Shown in pieces: positions 59,243 to 64,000 of a stretch of DNA of 64,000 bases. Made by a program: the position numbers and the translations under genes. The number at the start of each line of letters is the position of its first letter. Position 1 is the first letter of the stretch. The stretch comes from JAFGRU01 sp016934985 (lineage in GTDB: Bacteria > Desulfobacterota > Desulfuromonadia > Desulfuromonadales > JAAYDE01), in the NCBI GenBank assembly GCA_963665045.2, contig CAXXJQ010000008.1, forward strand, positions 1-64,000, in the 5' to 3' direction. Below the pieces are notes generated by a model that saw nothing but the letters and a program-made list of their open reading frames with translations, was not told where the DNA came from and did no database searches.

Positions 59243-60244
59243 TTATCCCTGGGCCTGAACCGCGGTGATGGCGGCGACGGCCACGATATCCCCGGGTGAG
59301 CAGCCGCGGGAGAGATCGTTGACCGGCTTGGCAAGGCCCTGAATAATGGGCCCTATGGCCTCGGCTTTGCCCAGGCGCTGCACCAGCTTGTAGCCGATGT
59401 TCGCGGCGTCGAGGTTGGGAAAAATCAGGGTATTGGCATGCCCTGCGACTTTTGAGCCCGGCGCCTTTTTGGCCCCCACGCTGGGAAGGAGGGCGGCGTC
59501 AGCCTGCAACTCACCGTCGATGGCCAGACTGGCATCAAGACCCCTGGCTATTTCCAGGGCCTTCAGAACCTTGTTGACATCCTCATGTTTGGCGCTCCCC
59601 TTGGTGGAAAAGGAAAGCATGGCGACTTGTGGTTCGATGCCGAGAAGGGTGCGGCACGACCGGCCTGTAGTGACGGCAATTTCGGCCAGGGCTTCGGCCC
59701 GGGGATTAGGATTGACGGCGCAGTCGGCAAACAGGAGCAGGCCCTGTTCACCTAATTCGGAGACCTGGGTCTGCATAATGAAAAAGGACGACACGGTTTT
59801 GATGCCCTCTGTCAGACCGATGCCCTGAATGGCGGCGCGCAGGACATTGCCGGTGGTATTGGACGCACCTGCCACCATGCCGTCGGCCAAACCGAAACGC
59901 ACGGCCAGGGCACCGAATAAAAGATGATCGTCGGCAGTAAGGGTGTCGCGGGCTTCCTCAACGGTCATGCCCTTTTTTCTGCGAAGTTCAGCCAGGGTCG
60001 CGGCATAATCGTCAAGTTGTGAAGCACTGGCCGGGTTGATCATCTCAACACCGGTCAATTCGACGCCCAAATCGGCAGCGCGATTTTTTATGGTGGCGGA
60101 TTCGCCGAGAAGCAGGACCCGCGCCCAGCCTTCCCCAACAATGGTTGCGGCAGCCTCCAGCATGCGGTCGTCGTAGCTTTCGGGGAGAACCAGGGTTTTC
60201 AGATTGTTACGGGCTTTGTTTTTGACTTCATCGATGGAAAACAT
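59243..60244 (-). CDS. pta: phosphate acetyltransferase
   Basis: A 333-residue short-form phosphotransacetylase that interconverts acetyl-CoA and acetyl phosphate. Typical blocks are RKKGMTVEEARDTL, AVRFGLADGMVAGASNTTGNVLRAAIQ, ADCAVNPNPRAEALAEIA and VAGHANTLIFPNLDAANIGYKLVQRLG. The ATG at 60244 follows GGAGCG; a TTG two codons earlier is also in frame. Together with AckA it links acetyl-CoA to acetate and ATP. Confidence 0.94.
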   Translation of the reverse strand: MFSIDEVKNKARNNLKTLVLPESYDDRMLEAAATIVGEGWARVLLLGESATIKNRAADLGVELTGVEMINPASASQLDDYAATLAELRRKKGMTVEEARDTLTADDHLLFGALAVRFGLADGMVAGASNTTGNVLRAAIQGIGLTEGIKTVSSFFIMQTQVSELGEQGLLLFADCAVNPNPRAEALAEIAVTTGRSCRTLLGIEPQVAMLSFSTKGSAKHEDVNKVLKALEIARGLDASLAIDGELQADAALLPSVGAKKAPGSKVAGHANTLIFPNLDAANIGYKLVQRLGKAEAIGPIIQGLAKPVNDLSRGCSPGDIVAVAAITAVQAQG

Positions 60245-60282
60245 ATTCAACGCTCCGGTTTTAAAAGGTAGTGGGAAAGTAT

Positions 60283-60336
60283 CTATTCAGCGCACGGACG
60301 GGTGGGGTTATACCACCCATTGTGCTGAACAGTTTC
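60283..60336. repeat. dispersed palindromic repeat, family A copy 4 (short form)
   Basis: A palindrome of 54 bp with the family A ends ctattcagcgcac and gtgctgaacagtttc around an internal hairpin (gggtgggg-ttat-accaccc). It lacks the long interior of the 18143 and 29747 copies. It lies upstream of pta. Confidence 0.65.
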
Positions 60337-60594
60337 GTGGGAAACTGAACAGGTTGTCGGTTTGAAGCAGGGGACGTCCATTTTTAAAGTGGCCTGACCT
60401 TATTGGAAAAGTCCACGGAGAGGCTTTTTCCAGGGTGCCGCCAATTCTTTGCTGGATTATAAAATTAAATTTCATCTTAATTATACTTTTGGGAAATTTA
60501 TGTCAACAGGACTATTGCGAAAAATCAAAACAAACATCTTCACCCATAAATGGTGCTTCGCTATAATGATCAGAATTGTCCACTTTGAGGTACC

Positions 60595-61476
60595 ATGGAA
60601 TTTCAGCGCCGCGAAGATCTGATTCTTATTATATTTGTCCTTTTCTCCCTGCTTTTGCATCTCGCGGGGATGAATCTGATCTCGTTTAAAAGTTTAATCG
60701 CCCCTGAACCCCTGAAAAAGCCGGTTGAGGTCGAAATGTTTTCTGTTGAGGAGCGCGACAGAAACAAGCCTATGGAGCTCGACCTGCCTCCAACACCCGA
60801 CGAAAAACGGGATACTCCCGCCAAACGTCTCGGCCCCAGTGACCATGTGGCGAAAAAGGAGACCGCCCCCAAGGGGGATGCACCTGAAGACCGCGTGCGC
60901 CTGGCGCCAATCCCGAAGACGCTCCCCAAGCCTTCTCCCAAAAAGGAGACTGTAGAGGATAAACCGGCGAAGAAAGTCCGGCCCGCCGACCTCGTCCGGC
61001 CGCAAAAAGAGACCGCACGTCCTCTTCCGGACCTCAAGTCTCTTCTTGAACTGCCCCAAGCGACCGTCGATAGAATTCACACTGAGAGTCGGCGTAAAGA
61101 GCGGGAAGGAGTCGAAGAGGGGGATGTCGTCTGGCTCGATACGGAAAAAGATATTCTCATCTCTTTTTTCCGGCGTTTCCGGGACAGTATCTACCGGGTT
61201 TGGAACTATCCTTCCGCTTCCATCAAGCGTGGGGAGCAGGGCACCTGCCGTCTGGAAATCACCGTCGATCGTACGGGCCGGGTGCGCAACACCAATGTTC
61301 TGATCAGTTCAGGTTTTCCCGAACTCGATCGGGCGGCGCGGGCTGCCGTATATGGCGGTTCACCTTACGGCGATCTTCCAAACGAATATAAAAAGGAAAA
61401 ATTGCATATCATTGCCAATTTTGAGTATCAACTGACCGGCAAATTCATCAGTCGCTGGGGTTACTCAAACAGATAA
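60595..61476 (+). CDS. TonB-like protein with C-terminal TonB domain
   Basis: A 293-residue protein. The N-terminal membrane helix is LILIIFVLFSLLLHLAGMNL (residues 8-27). A proline- and lysine-rich linker follows (about 40-150), then a coil region, and a TonB C-terminal domain (about 190-290) with RVWNYPSASIKRGEQGTCRLEITVDRTGRV and SSGFPELDRAARAAV. It spans the periplasm to energise outer-membrane transport or, in the TolA-like arrangement, to brace the envelope. No ExbB/ExbD genes are adjacent in the window. Confidence 0.84.
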   Translation: MEFQRREDLILIIFVLFSLLLHLAGMNLISFKSLIAPEPLKKPVEVEMFSVEERDRNKPMELDLPPTPDEKRDTPAKRLGPSDHVAKKETAPKGDAPEDRVRLAPIPKTLPKPSPKKETVEDKPAKKVRPADLVRPQKETARPLPDLKSLLELPQATVDRIHTESRRKEREGVEEGDVVWLDTEKDILISFFRRFRDSIYRVWNYPSASIKRGEQGTCRLEITVDRTGRVRNTNVLISSGFPELDRAARAAVYGGSPYGDLPNEYKKEKLHIIANFEYQLTGKFISRWGYSNR

Positions 61477-61540
61477 TGGGGTTAACCCGGGTTATTCAAT
61501 AAAACTGTTGCTGCAACCGTCAATTGCACGCCATCTCAAA

Positions 61541-61640
61541 ACGTGCTTGGCCCTTGCTCTTCGAGATAATGCCGGTACACCTGGAGCCTGTCCGCCGCAC
61601 AGCTATGGCAGGCGGGAGCAACCCGCTGAGCTTGACCTGG
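61541..61640. repeat. dispersed repeat, family B copy 2
   Basis: About 100 bp that are the reverse complement of the 59081-59183 copy. Shared words include tgctcttcga, cctggagcctgtccgccgca and the agcaacccgctga variant. It lies in the gap after the TonB-like gene. Confidence 0.65.
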
Positions 61641-61731
61641 TCTGCCGCACACCGAACGGTTTCGCCGTAAAGCATCATGAATAAGCCGGGCTAAACAGAT
61701 ACCTGCTCATTTACCACCGATGGAAACAATT

Positions 61732-62196
61732 ATGGATTTAAACGAGATCAACACCTACATTCACCAACACATTCCTATGACCGCTGCCATAGGCGCCAGA
61801 GTTGACAGTTTCGATGGCCAACGGGTGGCTGTTTCTGCTCCTCTGGAGCCCAACCTGAACCACCGCAACACCGCTTTCGGTGGGAGCCTGGCCGCCCTGG
61901 GCATCGTTTCGGGATGGGTGCTGCTTTTTTTGAAGCTGAAGGAATCCGGCATCGCCAACAGGCTTGTTATCAGCAAGAGTTCCTTCGATTTTCTTGAACC
62001 TGTGGACGGTGCTTTCAGTGCGATCTGCCAACTTCCGGTAACGGAAGAGTGGGGGGAATTTCTGCGCACATTGAAGCGGCGCGGTCGCTCCCGCATCAAT
62101 CTGCATTCGGAAATTATCGGGCCGGGAGGGGGTACGGCCGGCCGCCACGAAGGGGTTTATGTGGCCGTTGTTTCGAAGGAAGGTGGCTCTGGCTGA
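61732..62196 (+). CDS. YiiD C-terminal-type thioesterase (hotdog fold)
   Basis: A protein of about 154 residues. HRNTAFGGSLAALGIVSGWVLLFLKLKE and SKSSFDFLEPVDGAFSAIC match the putative-thioesterase domain found at the C-terminus of YiiD-like proteins. It would hydrolyse an acyl-CoA or acyl-ACP; the substrate is unknown. ATG 61732 is used here; ATG 61720 is four codons upstream and also possible. The next gene, a LysE-type exporter, starts 18 bp after the stop. Confidence 0.8.
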   Translation: MDLNEINTYIHQHIPMTAAIGARVDSFDGQRVAVSAPLEPNLNHRNTAFGGSLAALGIVSGWVLLFLKLKESGIANRLVISKSSFDFLEPVDGAFSAICQLPVTEEWGEFLRTLKRRGRSRINLHSEIIGPGGGTAGRHEGVYVAVVSKEGGSG

Positions 62197-62214
62197 TGGC
62201 AAATGGAGATTGGA

Positions 62215-62829
62215 ATGTTCAATACTGAATTTCTGCTGACTTCTCTAATAGTGGTCCTGATTCCCGGTACCGGGGTAATCTACACCGTATCCACCGGTCT
62301 TTTCCTCGGCCGCCGTGCCAGCATTGGGGCGGCTTTCGGTTGTACGGCCGGTATTGTCCCCCATCTGGTGGCCAGCGTCCTCGGCCTGTCGGCCCTGCTG
62401 CATATCAGTGCTCTCGCTTTCCAGACGATTAAGTACGCGGGGGCCGTTTATCTCCTCTATCTGGCCTGGTCCATGTGGCGGGAGACCGGAACCCTGAAAC
62501 TTGACAGCACGGAGCGGAGCAGAGACCTGCGCCGGATTGCCGTGCGGGGCTTTCTGATCAATATTCTCAACCCCAAACTGTCGATTTTTTTTCTCGCTTT
62601 TCTTCCCCTTTTCGTTTCTCCCCAGGCCGCTTCACCCATGGGCCAGATGCTTCTTCTCAGCGGGATCTTCATGGCCATGACCCTGGGCATTTTTATCCTT
62701 TACGGGATATCCGCCAATGGGGTTCGGAGCTATATTATCAACTCGCCCAAAGCCATCCGCCGCATGCAGCGCTCCTTTGTGGCCGTCTTTGCCCTACTGG
62801 GTGTCAAACTGGCGCTTACCGAACAGTAG
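62215..62829 (+). CDS. LysE/RhtB family amino-acid exporter
   Basis: A 204-residue inner-membrane protein with six predicted helices. The N-terminal signature LIPGTGVIYTVSTGLFLGRRASIGAAFGCTAG is diagnostic of LysE/RhtB, and the mid-protein RGFLINILNPKLSIFFLAFLPLFV block is strongly conserved. It exports amino acids or similar small molecules. The ATG at 62215 is preferred over 62203 because ATGGAGATTGG places a GGAG at the right distance. Confidence 0.9.
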   Translation: MFNTEFLLTSLIVVLIPGTGVIYTVSTGLFLGRRASIGAAFGCTAGIVPHLVASVLGLSALLHISALAFQTIKYAGAVYLLYLAWSMWRETGTLKLDSTERSRDLRRIAVRGFLINILNPKLSIFFLAFLPLFVSPQAASPMGQMLLLSGIFMAMTLGIFILYGISANGVRSYIINSPKAIRRMQRSFVAVFALLGVKLALTEQ

Positions 62830-63248
62830 CACTTGTCCCTTTTTTTTGACAAATTATTAAGCCTGGCTAAAGTTCATTAACAGCCGGAATTATCCGTGTG
62901 CAGGTCTCCGGCTACCTGCACCGCTATTTCTCGTGCGAAATCGTTGCCGGCAAGTTTTTTCCATAAACAGGAGGACCAGGTTTTCTAAACCCTCATGGTT
63001 GCGGCTTCGTTTGTTTACTTAAAAAATTTTATTAATTTTAATATATCGAGTTATCTTAACGAAAATAAGTTTCAATCACGGGCTCGATAGTTTCTCTTGC
63101 GGGTCGAGTTGCAAAGTAGAAACTTAACTTTGTTTTTTCACTAAGTTGTCCCTTCCCCCTTCATGCCGATTGTGTTACCCTGTTGCCCCTTTGATGATCC
63201 GGCTGTTGTTATCATTGATAAATTTCTTGGTACAAAGGAGTTCAAATC
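62830..63248. other. intergenic stretch upstream of the XRE-cupin gene
   Basis: A 419-bp gap. A promoter-like pair, ttgaca (about 62846) and taaagt 16 bp later, lies at its left end but is far from the next start. A very AT-rich block (about 63020-63075) lies closer. The AAAGGAG before ATG 63249 is the ribosome binding site of the regulator gene. I see no gene. Confidence 0.4.
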
Positions 63249-63824
63249 ATGCCTGATGAAAACAAACTCGGCGGCAAGATTCGCCAGCTCCGCGAGATGC
63301 GGGAGATGTCCGTTGAGCAGTTGGCGGAACAGAGCCACTGCCATGTCGATCTGTTGCGGCATATGGAAGATGGGGACCTGGTGCCGTCGCTGACCCCGCT
63401 GATGAATATTTCCCGTGCCCTCGGCGTGCGCCTCGGCACTCTCCTTGACGATGAGCCCCACGATGGTCCGTTGCTGGTTAAAGCCGGCCAGTCGCCGAAT
63501 ATCGTTCATTTCTCCGGCAAGGACCCGGAGGCCAAAAAGAGCAACCTTGATTTCTATTCCATAGGGGCGGGTAAAAAGGATCGCCACATGGAGCCGTTTC
63601 TCATTGATGTGCAGCCGCGTAACGGCGAGCATCCGCCTCTCTCCTCGCACGAAGGGGAAGAATTCATTTACGTTCTGGAGGGACAGATCGAGATTAATTA
63701 CGGGAAAACCGATTATATTCTCGAAGCCGGGGACAGCATCTATTACGATTCGGTCGTTCCCCACGACGTCCACGCCCGAGGCGGTACCGCCCGCATTCTC
63801 GCCGTGGTCTACGCCCCTTTTTAA
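63249..63824 (+). CDS. XRE-family helix-turn-helix regulator with cupin domain
   Basis: A 191-residue transcription factor. The N-terminal HTH_3 domain is IRQLREMREMSVEQLAEQSHCHVDLLRHMEDGDLVPSLTPLMNISRALG (residues 9-57). The C-terminal cupin_2 domain has SSHEGEEFIYVLEGQIEINYG and DSIYYDSVVPHDVHA, which would bind a small ligand. It directly precedes an acyl-CoA synthetase start at 63846, a pairing common in Geobacter-type genomes, so it probably controls that gene. Confidence 0.9.
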   Translation: MPDENKLGGKIRQLREMREMSVEQLAEQSHCHVDLLRHMEDGDLVPSLTPLMNISRALGVRLGTLLDDEPHDGPLLVKAGQSPNIVHFSGKDPEAKKSNLDFYSIGAGKKDRHMEPFLIDVQPRNGEHPPLSSHEGEEFIYVLEGQIEINYGKTDYILEAGDSIYYDSVVPHDVHARGGTARILAVVYAPF

Positions 63825-63845
63825 GGCTTCAGGGAGGAACGATAA

Positions 63846-64000
63846 ATGCCATTCACTGATCTCACCATAGGTGCTTATCTGGACAAACAGGTCCGGGAAA
63901 TTCCAGACCAGGAATTCATCATCTACCCCGACCGCAATTTGCGCTGGACCTTTGCCGACTTTGCCGACCGTGTCGATACCCTGGCCAAGGGCCTGCTTGG
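63846..64000 (+). CDS. AMP-dependent acyl-CoA synthetase, 5' end only
   Basis: Only the first 51 codons are in the window (cut by the right edge). The translation begins MPFTDLTIGAYLDKQVREIP and continues with a FIIYPDRNLRWTFADFADRVDTLAKGLL block, typical of the N-terminus of long-chain fatty-acid/AMP-dependent CoA ligases. GGGAGGAACG precedes the ATG. It starts 21 bp after the XRE-cupin gene. Confidence 0.75.
   Translation, partial: MPFTDLTIGAYLDKQVREIPDQEFIIYPDRNLRWTFADFADRVDTLAKGLL

Overview
The window reads like a chromosomal segment of a Gram-negative deltaproteobacterium, most likely of the Desulfuromonas/Geobacter type. Supporting signs are outer-membrane and LPS-related genes, TonB, TolC, an acetate kinase/Pta pair, a 2[4Fe-4S] ferredoxin, many radical SAM enzymes, and an XRE-cupin regulator beside an acyl-CoA synthetase. 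The taxonomy is inferred from gene content only.

Region 1 (58 to about 33760) is a large lipid/polyketide-type biosynthetic locus. From 799 to 14769 it follows the gene inventory of aryl polyene (APE) clusters: ketosynthases, acyl carrier protein, acyltransferases, an AMP-forming aryl acid ligase, two hotdog dehydratases, a LolA-like protein, an MMPL exporter, a DUF3261 lipoprotein and a thioesterase. It also has a flexirubin-style tyrosine ammonia-lyase that would make the 4-coumarate starter. It then departs from ordinary APE clusters. Three cobalamin-type radical SAM proteins follow (15536-19821), then a glycosyltransferase-DUF2062 fusion, a second ACP/KS/CLF set, a PagL-like protein, a BtrH-like acyltransferase, an ABC exporter, a third ACP and two lipoproteins. 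A KAS III and a fourth radical SAM protein lie on the opposite strand. The model is a 4-hydroxyphenyl polyene acyl chain built on ACPs, modified by radical SAM enzymes, and attached to an outer-membrane lipid. The fabG gene at the left edge and the ABC exporter genes carry clustered single-base insertions.

Region 2 (34013-35891) holds a PA2779-like membrane peptide and two tandem SYLF/YSC84-domain secreted paralogs.

Region 3 (36054-52420, all minus strand) is the most unusual part. It is an apparent seven-gene operon encoding a GAF-HlyD fusion, a PqqD-like/M50-peptidase/HlyD fusion, a short SecA-like ATPase, a HlyD adaptor, a 1581-residue surface protein (LEPR-XLL-type N-terminus, DUF4347, cadherin/VCBS-like repeats, C-terminal membrane segment), a membrane GGDEF-GGDEF-EAL protein and a TolC-family channel. 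No ABC ATPase is present. I propose a dedicated export and c-di-GMP control system for the surface protein, in which the SecA-like protein is the motor.

Region 4 (52600-64000) is ordinary chromosome: tRNA-Arg(CCG), a polytopic membrane protein, a DUF1573 protein, hypoxanthine phosphoribosyltransferase, a zinc-ribbon/DUF3426 protein, ferredoxin, ackA, pta, a TonB-like protein, a YiiD-type thioesterase, a LysE exporter, an XRE-cupin regulator and the start of an acyl-CoA synthetase. Two dispersed palindromic repeat families sit in intergenic gaps.
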